Below are positions 36,137 to 47,838 of a DNA stretch of 64,000 nt, in pieces. The stretch covers positions 62,001 to 126,000 of the forward strand of contig JANQHX010000053.1 in assembly GCA_028282465.1 (NCBI GenBank), written 5' to 3'. The position numbers and the translations under genes were made by a program. Below the pieces are notes generated by a model, which was not told where the DNA came from, searched no databases, and worked only from the letters and a program-made list of their open reading frames with translations. This DNA is from Gynuella sp. (GTDB taxonomy: Bacteria > Pseudomonadota > Gammaproteobacteria > Pseudomonadales > Natronospirillaceae). Within the stretch, counting starts at the first letter, position 1; each line of letters starts with the position of its first letter.

Positions 36137-36177
36137 AAAAAGGCTCCAACTGTTTTAAACAGGGGAGCCTTTTTTTG
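36137..36177 (+). terminator. terminator of the nqr operon, copy 1 of a repeated hairpin
   Basis: AAAAAGGCTCC and GGAGCCTTTTT form an 11-bp stem with a loop containing AACTGTTTTAAACAGG, followed by more T. The same hairpin with its loop sequence recurs at 36939 and 39113. Confidence 0.88.
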
Positions 36178-36272
36178 TTTTATTAGTAATTCCGATCTTA
36201 GTTTTAAAGAAACAGCCGAGATCATTAGAAGCAGTTTAGCGGTTCCATTGAACAGAACAGTTTGGTGCAAGG

Positions 36273-36710
36273 ATGCAAACGAATTCATTCTTGAATAAAA
36301 AGTTAATAATCTATGCATTAACCATATTATATTGGGCAGGCGTTGCTTTATTTTTGAGATTTCAATATCAATCTGAACTGATAGATACGATATATCCTGT
36401 CACTCAAATTGTTTGTTCGGAAAAAAAAGAAAGTAGGCTTAGAGTACAGGAAGGTGGTCAAATAATCGTAACAGGATTTTGGTTGAAGAGAGACGAGTGC
36501 GAATCCTTAAAATCGGGCAGTGCGAACATTGTATTGAGTCGTAATGACCGAGGAATGATACATGGGATTACTGTGGGTGAGAAAACTTTGCTATCAGTAG
36601 AGAAACACGTTTTTGTATTATTTGTATTTTTCTTGATGGTTTTTTTCATGTTAACGAAGATTTTTCTTCGAATTTCTAATCATGTTCGGCAACGGAAAGA
36701 AGATACATGA
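36273..36710 (+). CDS. small two-helix membrane protein, hypothetical
   Basis: A 145-residue protein with a membrane helix near residues 11-29, a soluble domain of about 80 residues with two Cys (IVCSEKK and DECESL) that could form a disulfide, and a second helix near 112-134, ending in a basic tail. No family recognised. It lies between two copies of the repeated terminator hairpin, suggesting a small inserted cassette. The function is unknown. Confidence 0.55.
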   Translation: MQTNSFLNKKLIIYALTILYWAGVALFLRFQYQSELIDTIYPVTQIVCSEKKESRLRVQEGGQIIVTGFWLKRDECESLKSGSANIVLSRNDRGMIHGITVGEKTLLSVEKHVFVLFVFFLMVFFMLTKIFLRISNHVRQRKEDT

Positions 36711-36938
36711 GACAAGTCAATTAGGGTAGGCCTTGTCTTTTGTTTAGTCTGAAATTGTCGATTATTTGAAAGGGATTATTCAATTCTCAGACTAAAAAGA
36801 CGTTTTATAAATTTCTTATTGAATGAAATGAGTGTGAAGTGAGTATTTTCTATGGATATCGAGTGTTGATGGAAAATGGATGAAGAGTCAAATTCGCTTT
36901 GGCGATGCACCTAAAAGATTGGAATAATAGATTAGATT

Positions 36939-36976
36939 AAAAGGCTCCAACTGTTTTAAAGCAGAGAAGCCTTTTT
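36939..36976 (+). repeat. repeated terminator hairpin, copy 2
   Basis: AAAAGGCTCC AACTGTTTTAA... GAAGCCTTTTTT. The loop half matches copies 1 and 3 nearly base for base, but the right arm has GAAG in place of GGAG, so the stem is weakened. It is the only structured feature I see in the 634-base gap 36711-37344. Confidence 0.75.
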
Positions 36977-37344
36977 TGATTATTTGAAATTATGGTTGGC
37001 AGCATACAAAGGCCTTCCAGGTTGATGACGGTTTATACCTATCGAATCTACCTCCGTTGCTTATAGCAAATGATCTAAATAAATCAAAATTAAGGCTTTG
37101 TTTCTTGGGTAGTCCTTCCTTTTATATGTAAACAATCCAGAACAAGACTTTTTAGTTACCAAAACCATTAACTTTGTTTTACCTACATAGGGTTACCTAG
37201 CAGTCTTCTCAAACAAGGTAACTCTGCTCTGGCATCGGGCAATGCTAGCCTTACTTGATATATCAAAAACTTTATCTAGTCTTCTACTAGAAAGCGTTGA
37301 TGTACTAAAACGTTGTTTTGGACGATATGGATGGAAACTCAACA

Positions 37345-38385
37345 ATGACTAGCCGAAATTATCTTTGCCTAATATTTAGCTTAGTTTTCTGTTGTTTCAG
37401 TGCTGTTGCACAAGCAGATGATTTAAGAATAAATGGATTTTTGACCGTGGGTGCGGGCCAAACTGATAGTGATGAATTTGACAGTACTGGCGGTGTTGCA
37501 GGCTACAGTGATGAATTTTCAATTAATGAAGATACGACTTTAGGCTTACAGTTTACCCAACCAATTAATAAAAAATTTACCCTCAATGCACAGCTACTTG
37601 GTACTCAAGGCAAGTCTAGATATGATTTAGAGGCCTCTTGGGTATTTTTTAGTTTTGATGCTACCGATGAATTGAGTTTTCAAGGTGGCCGCATTCGTAT
37701 TCCTTATTTTATGTACTCTCAGTTTGTAGATGTCAGCTACGCCTATCCTTGGATTCGCCCTCCTAAGGCATTTGACCTTCCTTTTTCGGAGATTGATGGT
37801 TTAACCGCTTATTATTCAAAACCATTGGATGTATTTGATGTATCGGTTGAAGCCTACATGGGGGAGCTTGAAGTATACGATAACCCGATGGGAAGCTTTC
37901 ATCTAAAAGACATATCTGGTGTCGTGCTAACAGCCAATACGTTAGATCTGACACTTAGAGCTAGTACTCACCTCATGACTTTTCAAATTGATTCAATAGG
38001 CGGGTTCGACGTGGGTATCGACCCAGAGCCATCTTCATTCACTGAGCTGGGCTTTATTTATGACAATGGAAAGATTTTTAGTTTTGTTGAAGCAACATTG
38101 CGTAGGCAGCCAGATGAATTAAAACAGACAGGTATTTTTTCTGATGTTAATACTTACATCGCTACCTTGGGTTACCGAATTGAAAAAATAATGCCACATG
38201 TAACGTACGATTTATCTGATAACCAAGATATCGAGGAGGAAGCTACTTCAATCATATTGGGAGTAAGGTGGGATTTAGAGCCATCAACCGCAGCTAAGTT
38301 TCAATACCAAATGGAAGCTTTAGATAGAGACGGTAATGAGACCGAAGCCAATCTAATTAGCGCATCCATCGACTTGGTTTTTTAA
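37345..38385 (+). CDS. outer-membrane porin-like protein
   Basis: About 346 residues from ATG 37345 (in-frame ATG 37327 and TTG 37318 are longer options). The signal peptide MTSRNYLCLIFSLVFCCFSAVAQA is followed by DDLRINGFLTVGAGQ, the opening strand of many gammaproteobacterial porins, and the chain ends with the aromatic strand LISASIDLVF. Many Asp/Glu residues in loops. It lies 13 bases before the PstS-like gene, forming an operon, so both may handle phosphate or another oxyanion. I see no Pho box upstream. Confidence 0.8.
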   Translation: MTSRNYLCLIFSLVFCCFSAVAQADDLRINGFLTVGAGQTDSDEFDSTGGVAGYSDEFSINEDTTLGLQFTQPINKKFTLNAQLLGTQGKSRYDLEASWVFFSFDATDELSFQGGRIRIPYFMYSQFVDVSYAYPWIRPPKAFDLPFSEIDGLTAYYSKPLDVFDVSVEAYMGELEVYDNPMGSFHLKDISGVVLTANTLDLTLRASTHLMTFQIDSIGGFDVGIDPEPSSFTELGFIYDNGKIFSFVEATLRRQPDELKQTGIFSDVNTYIATLGYRIEKIMPHVTYDLSDNQDIEEEATSIILGVRWDLEPSTAAKFQYQMEALDRDGNETEANLISASIDLVF

Positions 38386-38398
38386 GGAGAAATAGAAA

Positions 38399-38812
38399 AT
38401 GAAACAATTAATTGTCTCTTTGTTCTTGATGGGCTCTATTTTTCAGTCGGCATTAGCCGAGGTTGTATTGATTGTTCATCCAGAAAACAACTCCAGTTTT
38501 AATGCCTCTTCCATCTCTAAGATTTTCCTCGGAAAGGTGAAGAGTTTTGAAAATGGAACCAAAATAACCCTATATTCGTTGCCAGAAGGAAACGCCATAA
38601 CAGACGAGTTTAATCAGTCTGCCTTAGGTAGAGATTCAACGCAGCTTAAGGCTTATTGGTCTAAGTTAGTGTTTACCGGTAAAGGTACACCACCAAAAGA
38701 GATTGAATCTGAGTCAGCAATTATCGCAGAAATCGCGAAAGATCCCTCTGGAATTGGGTTTGTCTCAGCAGGAGCGGCAACCGGTGATGTGAAGGTGGTT
38801 GGTACTTATTAA
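38399..38812 (+). CDS. single-domain PstS-like periplasmic binding protein
   Basis: A 137-residue secreted protein with signal peptide ending ALA. The sequence EVVLIVHPENNSSFNASSISKIFLGKVKSFENGTKITLYSLPEG...FNQSALGRDSTQLKAYWSKLVFTGKG matches the PBP-like (PstS-type) domain in its second half, but it is about half the length of full PstS. Such short versions are common beside porins and signalling proteins. AAGGAG lies before the ATG. Binding of phosphate is possible but uncertain as the full two-lobed cleft is missing. Confidence 0.8.
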   Translation: MKQLIVSLFLMGSIFQSALAEVVLIVHPENNSSFNASSISKIFLGKVKSFENGTKITLYSLPEGNAITDEFNQSALGRDSTQLKAYWSKLVFTGKGTPPKEIESESAIIAEIAKDPSGIGFVSAGAATGDVKVVGTY

Positions 38813-39195
38813 ACCTAATATCTTTTGAAAAGTAGTAATAATAGTAAATGGAACTGAATAGTAATAATAAATAAAGAAAAAACAGAGTTTTCTAACTGCT
38901 CCGGGTTCTCTGCCAGCCATGTTGGAAAGAAGCCCATTAACTATCTCTGCAATTAGCGATCGCCTATTTGGCTTATATACTAAGTATCTAGATAAATCAG
39001 AAAACTGGTTAAGTTCCAATTCGACAGATATATTTCTATTTACCGTATGAAAGTGGTTTGTAAATTAACCACGTTAGAATTGCTGTCAGCCAAGGTCTAA
39101 AGATTTATAATTAAAAGGCTCCAACTGTTTTAATGCAGAGGAGCCTTTTTGATTATTGAGGATTAATACAAGCTCAATACTAAAGATCTACTGGA
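38813..39195. other. intergenic region between PstS-like and katG genes
   Basis: 383 bases, AT-rich, with no open reading frame I can support. It holds the third copy of the repeated terminator hairpin near its right end, between two convergent genes. Confidence 0.5.
39113..39150. terminator. repeated terminator hairpin, copy 3 (bidirectional)
   Basis: AAAAGGCTCC and GGAGCCTTTT pair perfectly around AACTGTTTTAATGCAGA. The T-run exists on both strands, so it can end the PstS-like operon and, on the minus strand, katG, whose stop lies 46 bases away. Confidence 0.85.
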
Positions 39196-41545
<2,350 letters not shown>

Positions 41546-41709
41546 GATAGGAAAAACCGAATAATGGCTGATAATTGAACCAGAGCACATTTTCAGTGCT
41601 GACCCCAAAGGCGAGTTATAACCAATATAAGGGCCGTGGACTTTCAATTCACTCAATCTCATCGCATCATCTAGACTATACAAAGCTTAACAATTACTAG
41701 GGGTTTGCC

Positions 41710-43101
41710 TTGGCTGATCACAAGTTCGATGTATTGGTAATAGGTGCCGGTCCAGCCGGTGAAAGTGCGGCAATGAATGCCATCAAAAATGGTAAAACGG
41801 TTGCCATTGTAGATCTGCGAAAGGAGGTTGGCGGCAACTGCACTCATCAGGGTACTATACCTTCGAAAGCATTGCGTCATGCGGTGCATCAGCTTATGAG
41901 GTTTAATCGCTACAGCTTATTTCGTGCCATTGCAGAACCTAAGTATCTTTCTTTTGGAGACGTGCTGACCTCAGCTCATACGGTTATGAATAAACAAGTG
42001 AGTATGCGTGGGCGATTTTACAGTCGTAACCATGTGCCCATGTTTAATGGTGTTGCTGAGTTTTTAGAGGCTAATAAAGTTCAGGTGGATACCGGTACTG
42101 CGTCGAAAGAAGTAATAGTTGCTGAGAACATCATTATTGCCACTGGGTCTCGACCTTACCGTCCAGAGAATGTGAACTTTGATCATCCTAGAGTCTTTGA
42201 TTCAGACAAGATTTTAACCCTAGCCGATACCCCAAAGCGCATTATTATTTTTGGGGCCGGTGTGATTGGTTGTGAATATGCCTCAATATTTTCGGGGCTC
42301 GGGGCCAAGGTAGACTTGGTTAACCCTGGTTCAAATCTGTTGTCCTTTCTGGACGATGAAGTGTCAGATGCCTTGAGTTATCACATGAGAAGTACCGGTG
42401 TAACCGTGCGCCACAATGAGAGTTTCAAAGCCTTAAACACAGAGAATGAACATGTGGTGCTTGAATTAGAGAGCGGAAAAAAATTAAAAGCGGAAGCATT
42501 TTTATGGGCCAATGGCAGAACCGGGAACACTGACCAGCTTAACTTGAAAGCAGTGGGGTTAGAGCCTAATTCCCGTGGTCAATTAGCGGTCAATGAACGC
42601 TATCAAACCAATGTTGAAAACATCTATGCGGCAGGTGATGTGATTGGTTGGCCGAGCTTAGCCAGTGCAGCTTATGACCAGGGTAGGGAAGCCATTGGTG
42701 CGGTATTGAAGCAAGATGTGGTTAACCGTTTGGGGGATATACCTTCAGGCATTTATACCATTCCAGAAATTTCATCCGTCGGAAAAACTGAAAAACAACT
42801 GACAGAAGCCAAGGTGCCTTATGAAGTGGGTAAGGCATACTTTAAAGACACCGCCCGGGGTCAGATAACTGGTGAAGATGTGGGGATGTTAAAAATCCTT
42901 TTCCATTGCGAAACTCTGGAGCTGCTCGGCATTCATTGTTTTGGTGATCAAGCTGCAGAAATTTTACACATTGGTCAGGCAATTATGGCCCAGAAGAATG
43001 GCGGAAATACTTTAAACTACTTCGTTACTCATACCTTTAATTATCCCACCATGGCTGAGGCCTATCGAGTGGCGGCGTTAAACGGTTTGAATCGTTTATA
43101 A
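41710..43101 (+). CDS. sthA: soluble pyridine nucleotide transhydrogenase SthA
   Basis: A 463-residue FAD flavoprotein that equilibrates NADPH and NADH. TTG start at 41710, with AGGGG about 7 bases before. FAD motif [18 protein letters not shown] at the N-terminus, then [19 protein letters not shown] (single Cys, as in SthA, where dihydrolipoamide dehydrogenase has CxxxxC), NAD motif [21 protein letters not shown], and the FAD end [20 protein letters not shown]. The C-terminal dimer interface follows. Divergent from katG; both serve redox balance. The downstream hydrolase gene starts 16 bases later, so an operon is probable. Confidence 0.95.
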   Translation: MADHKFDVLVIGAGPAGESAAMNAIKNGKTVAIVDLRKEVGGNCTHQGTIPSKALRHAVHQLMRFNRYSLFRAIAEPKYLSFGDVLTSAHTVMNKQVSMRGRFYSRNHVPMFNGVAEFLEANKVQVDTGTASKEVIVAENIIIATGSRPYRPENVNFDHPRVFDSDKILTLADTPKRIIIFGAGVIGCEYASIFSGLGAKVDLVNPGSNLLSFLDDEVSDALSYHMRSTGVTVRHNESFKALNTENEHVVLELESGKKLKAEAFLWANGRTGNTDQLNLKAVGLEPNSRGQLAVNERYQTNVENIYAAGDVIGWPSLASAAYDQGREAIGAVLKQDVVNRLGDIPSGIYTIPEISSVGKTEKQLTEAKVPYEVGKAYFKDTARGQITGEDVGMLKILFHCETLELLGIHCFGDQAAEILHIGQAIMAQKNGGNTLNYFVTHTFNYPTMAEAYRVAALNGLNRL

Positions 43102-43117
43102 CTAAATAGAAGACTTT

Positions 43118-43768
43118 ATGGCTCTGCAATTTAAAATCATTCCGGTGACTCAGTTCCAACAAAATTGTTCGTTAATTTGGTGCGACCAAACTCATAAAGC
43201 TGCTCTGGTCGACCCAGGGGGAGATGTGGATGTGCTCGCGCAAGCAATTAAAGAACAAGGTGTTGAACTGGAATCCATTCTACTGACTCATGGGCATTTG
43301 GATCATGCCGGTGGTGCTAACGGTATTAAAGCGCAATTTGATGTGCCGATTATTGGCCCTCAAAAAGAGGAGCAATTTTGGTTGGGCCAAATGGCCATGC
43401 AGTGTCAGATGTTTGGTTTCCCTGAAACGGATAATGTTGAACCCGATCAATGGTTAGAAGATGGCGATACCGTTTCATTAGGCAATGAAATACTCAATGT
43501 CATTTTCACACCTGGGCATACACCGGGTCATATCGTGTTTTATTCTGAATCTGAGAATCTGGTTTTTGTGGGTGATGTTTTATTTGCGGGTTCCATTGGG
43601 CGAACAGACTTTCCGAAAGGACATCACCAAACCCTTATTCAGTCCATCACACAAAAATTGTTTCCATTAGGGGATGAAGTAAAATTTGTACCTGGTCATG
43701 GGCCTATGTCAACTTTGGGAAGAGAAAGACAAACCAACCCATTTGTGTCCGATTCAATTTTTGGCTAA
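43118..43768 (+). CDS. metallo-beta-lactamase-fold hydrolase (YcbL/glyoxalase II-like)
   Basis: A 216-residue zinc hydrolase. The metal motif is LTHGHLDHAGG near 58-68; further ligands are in FTPGHTPGHIVFY (His) and FVGDVLFAGSIGRTDFP (Asp) and PGHGPMST (His). The size and N-terminus (PVTQFQQNCSLIWC) match YcbL, a type II glyoxalase-like thiolesterase, not the longer GloB. It follows sthA by 16 bases. The substrate is not certain. Confidence 0.88.
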   Translation: MALQFKIIPVTQFQQNCSLIWCDQTHKAALVDPGGDVDVLAQAIKEQGVELESILLTHGHLDHAGGANGIKAQFDVPIIGPQKEEQFWLGQMAMQCQMFGFPETDNVEPDQWLEDGDTVSLGNEILNVIFTPGHTPGHIVFYSESENLVFVGDVLFAGSIGRTDFPKGHHQTLIQSITQKLFPLGDEVKFVPGHGPMSTLGRERQTNPFVSDSIFG

Positions 43769-43798
43769 CAGCAAAGACACAATTAATATAAATAGGCC

Positions 43799-44536
43799 CT
43801 AAGACAACGACAGCAAATTTCGAATGCTGTCATCATGACCCATCACTTTTGAGAGAGTTTCTTGAAGCAAACGGTTCAAAGCTGTATGGGTTAGTTTTTG
43901 TTCAGACAGCGCTTGGTTTTGACTATTAAGCGCTTCTTGTAAAACGGCTTTGATAATCCGTTGGTCATCTGCATCTATGTCCATATGGTCAAGGGTCTCA
44001 GGTAACTCAAGTTCAATACGTTCAGCCTGATTTTCATAACAATTTTTCAGTTCTATATGTGAACGATCCAAAGCATCCAGTGCATCTGTGAGTTGTTGGA
44101 TGAGCATAATTTTTTCTTGATTGAACTTCTGAAAGTTTTCCGCTTTAGATACATAGTTTTCTATCCAAGCTTGAATTAAAAGGCTCAGATAATTGAGAGA
44201 TTTTTCCAAAGTTTGCTTTTCAGACAGAGACATTTTTCTTGAGTCGATAATGATTAAAAAGTTCTCTTGTTCAAGATAGATGATTTCTTTGACATCAAGA
44301 TAAGTGTCGGCGTTGTACAAACCTAAATAGTGGCAATATTTTTTCCCCAAAATATTTGCCTGGGTCATCCCGTTAAGATAAAGGCTGTTCAGAAAATCAT
44401 TGATGGTTTCGGTGACGGCCACAGGTGAATCCGTTGAAACCAGGTTGATTGATAAATCAGCTAAGAATTGGTTAATAGCCATCTCCAGCTCATGGTCTTC
44501 AAGTCCGTCAAACTGAGTACTTAAGGAGATGCTCAT
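43799..44536 (-). CDS. helical protein of unknown function, 245 aa
   Basis: From ATG 44534-44536 (GAGGCG about 8 bases upstream; an upstream in-frame start would add 13 residues). Cytoplasmic, acidic, mostly helical, with likely coiled-coil runs in residues 120-190 (LEKSLNYLSLLIQAWIENYVSKAENFQKFNQEK) and no catalytic motif I can recognise. The middle ENFLIIIDSRKMSL hints at a small sensory (PAS- or GAF-like) fold, which is a guess. It is convergent with the YcbL-like gene; 321 bases of apparently featureless DNA (44537-44857) separate it from the antiporter. Confidence 0.55.
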   Translation of the reverse strand: MSISLSTQFDGLEDHELEMAINQFLADLSINLVSTDSPVAVTETINDFLNSLYLNGMTQANILGKKYCHYLGLYNADTYLDVKEIIYLEQENFLIIIDSRKMSLSEKQTLEKSLNYLSLLIQAWIENYVSKAENFQKFNQEKIMLIQQLTDALDALDRSHIELKNCYENQAERIELELPETLDHMDIDADDQRIIKAVLQEALNSQNQALSEQKLTHTALNRLLQETLSKVMGHDDSIRNLLSLS

Positions 44537-44857
44537 ATTTAGTTCGCCTCTAAAAATTGATAATGAAATAATCAATTAATTGAAGGTCACCAAACAGGAA
44601 TAAACCAGTCAGTACTGTTAACCTGTGTAAGAAATATCTTGTCTTGTGTTACCACTTAATGGGTAATGAATTTAGGTCTACACAAAAATGACTCCAGGGT
44701 CGTATCCCCTTTAAATCCGATAGCAAAACCGATTTGTAACCTAACAGATACAGTTAGCTTGCTAATCTTATGATTGTTAACAGCCCCTAGTTGAATCTTT
44801 GATTATAAAACGGTTAACTGCCAGTAAATTGCACCCTACAAAACGGAATTGATTCCT

Positions 44858-46744
44858 ATGACCGACTTTCTCTTACTAGCTACTGTTCTATTGATCTCTG
44901 GAGTAGTGGCTGTTCCCATTGCAACAAAATTAGGGCTAGGGTCCGTTCTGGGTTACCTCATCGCGGGTATAGCCATTAGCCCAGTATTGGCATGGCTCCA
45001 TGTCGATGTGGTGTCCATACAGCATTTCGCCGAATTTGGTGTGGTCATGATGCTATTTCTAGTGGGGTTAGAACTGGAACCGTCCATGCTCTGGAAAATG
45101 CGAAATAAGCTACTGGGCTTGGGAGGCCTGCAAGTTGGCGGAACGGCATTGATTGTAATGGCCATTGCGATGGTCTTCGGTCAGCCATGGTCAATTGCAT
45201 TGGCTATTGGGCTGGTATTTGCACTTTCATCAACGGCTATTGTGTTACAGACACTGAATGAAAAAGGCCTAATGAAAAGTGATGGTGGGCAATCTAGTTT
45301 TTCGGTTCTGCTGTTTCAAGACATTGCCGTCATTCCTATGCTGGCGTTAATTCCGTTATTAGCCATGCCAGAATTGGTGTCTGAGGCACATCATGCCACT
45401 GACGATCATGGCCATGGCGCTTCACTGAGTTTGGTGGATAATCTAAATGGCTGGCAGACCGCCGTTGTTACCGTTGGGGCCATCGCCTTCGTATTGTTTG
45501 TTGGCAGCTATTTAACTCGACCCCTGTTTCGCTTTATCGCAGTAGCTAGATTAAGAGAGTTGTTTACCGCAACGGCCCTTATGATTGTGATTGGCATTGC
45601 TTTGCTGATGTCTCTGGTGGGTTTGTCACCGGCATTAGGGACCTTTTTAGCAGGTGTGGTGCTGGCTAACAGTGAATACCGGCATGAGTTGGAGTCTGAC
45701 ATTGAACCCTTCAAAGGATTATTGTTGGGCTTATTCTTCATTACCGTCGGTGCCAGTATCAATTTCTCCCTGTTAGCAGAAAACCTAGCGGTCATTCTGT
45801 GTTTAACCATTGGGCTTATGCTGATCAAGGCTCTTGTTCTAGCGGTGTTGGCCATTGTGTTTAAGGTAAGAGGCCAAGATCGCTGGCTAATGGCCATCGG
45901 TTTGGCCCAGGCCGGTGAGTTTGGGTTTGTGCTCTTAAGCTTCACCGTTGCTAACTCAGTTATTCCCAAAGAAATCGCCGATCAACTAATGCTGGTGGTG
46001 GCTTTGTCTATGCTACTCACGCCATTGCTTTTCATTATTTTCGATAAAGTCATCGTGCCAAAATATGCAGATTCTCAGCAAGAAGCGGATGAGATTACCG
46101 AGTCTGGTGACATTATTATTATTGGGCATGGTCGTGTGGGCGGTATTGTAAACCGAGTATTACGAGCCTCGGGTCACGAGACTACGGTGATAGATTACAG
46201 CTCCACTCAACTGGAAATGCTCAGAAGGTTTGGGGTGAAAGTATTTTTCGGTGACGGTACCCGACCTGATTTACTCCATGCAGCTGGAATAGAGAATGCC
46301 AAGCTGCTCGTTATTGCCATAGACAATAAAGAACACATCACCTCTTTAGTGAGTTATGTTTCCAAGAACTATCCTAAGGTGCATATGGTAGCTCGGGCCA
46401 TCGACCGAACCCATGTTTATGACCTTTGGGCAGCTGGGTGTAGAGACATAGTTAGGGAAACCTATGATAGTTCTTTGAGAATGGGCCGTTCAGCTCTGGA
46501 AGGAATAGGTTACAGCCGGGAAGACTCCGAAAATGCGGTTAAAGACTTTAATGACCGCGATCGAGAAGCCATGGTTGCAGTGGCAGATTTGTACAAGCCA
46601 GGTGTGCCACTGGCAGAAAATGTTGAATACATTGAAAAAATAAAAGCGGTATTAGGTCAGTGGGAGTTAGAGATCTATAACGCGAAGCCCAATGATTCTG
46701 AGCATCCTAATGCTGAGACTTCACCTTCTCAACCTCAAGGCTAG
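44858..46744 (+). CDS. CPA2 monovalent cation:proton antiporter, Kef type
   Basis: A 628-residue inner-membrane protein, start at ATG 44858 (an upstream TTG adds three residues). Residues 1-390 form the Na/H-exchanger membrane domain; Asp in LLFQDIAVIPMLA and GLELEP, and LSSTAIVLQTLNEKG are typical. From about 420 a TrkA-N/RCK domain follows (IIIIGHGRVGGIVNRVLR, then VIDYSS), binding NAD(H). The His-rich insertion AHHATDDHGHGAS near residue 175 is unusual. It resembles KefC/KefB K+ efflux systems and YbaL; ion choice is uncertain. It ends 20 bases before the next barrel gene. Confidence 0.9.
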   Translation: MTDFLLLATVLLISGVVAVPIATKLGLGSVLGYLIAGIAISPVLAWLHVDVVSIQHFAEFGVVMMLFLVGLELEPSMLWKMRNKLLGLGGLQVGGTALIVMAIAMVFGQPWSIALAIGLVFALSSTAIVLQTLNEKGLMKSDGGQSSFSVLLFQDIAVIPMLALIPLLAMPELVSEAHHATDDHGHGASLSLVDNLNGWQTAVVTVGAIAFVLFVGSYLTRPLFRFIAVARLRELFTATALMIVIGIALLMSLVGLSPALGTFLAGVVLANSEYRHELESDIEPFKGLLLGLFFITVGASINFSLLAENLAVILCLTIGLMLIKALVLAVLAIVFKVRGQDRWLMAIGLAQAGEFGFVLLSFTVANSVIPKEIADQLMLVVALSMLLTPLLFIIFDKVIVPKYADSQQEADEITESGDIIIIGHGRVGGIVNRVLRASGHETTVIDYSSTQLEMLRRFGVKVFFGDGTRPDLLHAAGIENAKLLVIAIDNKEHITSLVSYVSKNYPKVHMVARAIDRTHVYDLWAAGCRDIVRETYDSSLRMGRSALEGIGYSREDSENAVKDFNDRDREAMVAVADLYKPGVPLAENVEYIEKIKAVLGQWELEIYNAKPNDSEHPNAETSPSQPQG

Positions 46745-46764
46745 CATCATAAAAAGGCAAAGTT

Positions 46765-47424
46765 ATGAAACGGATGACTGTTTTGATTATCACACTATTA
46801 TGTTCGACTTGGGTGTCTGCAGATGGTTTGAGCATTAAACTATTTACCGGTAGTGCTAATTTGAATCTTAGTGAAATTGAAGACCCAGTCGTAGACGACG
46901 TTTCTGAAAGATTTGCCAATGAATTCCCTGGAGCCACTTTTTCATTCTCTAGTTACAGCTTTGAAGACAGCCCTGACCTGTTTGGTTTTAAAGCCAGCTA
47001 TCAAGTTTCTCAGTGGATAGTCAATTTTGGCTATCACACTTATTCAGATTTATTATTTAATGGCGAACAATCCAATATCTCTGGCACCCAGCAGGTGACA
47101 GTTTCAGGTAAACTGGAAAGCTCTAGTTACCAAGCTTCTCTGGGTTATGAATTTATTTTAAACCCTAGATTTAAAGTGATTCCAGAAGGGGGTATTTACG
47201 TGCTTGATGCCACTTCAACCTACGAGCTAAATACGGTTGTCAATAATGTTTCCACATCTACTGAAAAGGTTGAAACAGATTTTTCTAGCACCAGCTACAT
47301 TGCTGGAGTAAATACTGAATTAAAAATCTCCACTAATGCCTATGTTGGTTTTCATTATTTTATTATGGGCTCAGGGTTATATAGCTCGTCTCTCGGATTT
47401 AGTTTGGGGTTAGGGAGCTTCTGA
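46765..47424 (+). CDS. outer-membrane beta-barrel protein (porin family)
   Basis: A 219-residue protein with signal peptide MKRMTVLIITLLCSTWVSA and eight or so amphipathic strands (for example FKASYQVSQWIVNFGYHTY, SSYQASLGYEFIL, YIAGVNTELKIS, FGFSLGLGSF). It ends with Phe, the signature residue for BAM assembly. It follows the Kef antiporter by 20 bases and could be co-transcribed. Its last codons (from 47410) and stop lie inside the left inverted repeat of a MITE-like element, so the C-terminus may have been altered by insertion. Confidence 0.75.
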   Translation: MKRMTVLIITLLCSTWVSADGLSIKLFTGSANLNLSEIEDPVVDDVSERFANEFPGATFSFSSYSFEDSPDLFGFKASYQVSQWIVNFGYHTYSDLLFNGEQSNISGTQQVTVSGKLESSSYQASLGYEFILNPRFKVIPEGGIYVLDATSTYELNTVVNNVSTSTEKVETDFSSTSYIAGVNTELKISTNAYVGFHYFIMGSGLYSSSLGFSLGLGSF

Positions 47425-47676
47425 TAATTCCAGTATCACTCTGGCTTTCAGGCGGGTTCTGAATCAAGGCGCCTTTTTGCAGGAATGTCTGGACCTTTCA
47501 AAAGAAAGCAACACTGAGTCAGGACTCGCCTGCAAGCCCCGAAGGGCGGATCTAAACGCGTTTTTCTCTTTGTTGAAACTCTTGAAAAGGTCTAGACATT
47601 CCCTACGAGTTTCGCCGCGACAAAATCACGTTTAGACATCCGCAGAGCAATGCTGGAGTTATCAGAGGCTCCCTAA
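47410..47676. mobile_element. MITE-like element with 36-bp terminal inverted repeats
   Basis: A 267-bp non-coding element. Terminal repeats TTAGGGAGC... (47410-47445) and its complement (47641-47676) match at 29 of the first 34 positions. Inside, a motif close to GGTCTAGACATTCC occurs four times, two in each orientation: 47483-47496 (complement), 47546-47560 (complement, shortened), 47588-47602 and 47627-47643. It has no transposase. A target-site duplication is not clear. Strong folding potential of the RNA could give transcription-stop activity for the preceding gene. Confidence 0.6.
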
Positions 47677-47838
47677 GGTTTTAAAAAAACATCCTTTCTT
47701 CAAATATCAGTTTTTGGAAGTTTGAGTAATATTTGCTCATATAACTGATGTTTTCCATTTTTAATTCAAACTTCCAATTGATTCACAAAAATAATTGGAA
47801 CTATAGGTGTTTAATCAATCAAATCTCCCTGGCTATCC

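Noticed and set aside
45508-45969. 153-codon minus-strand frame opposite the Kef-type antiporter
   Set aside because: Shadow of the membrane domain; no homology pattern or ribosome site.
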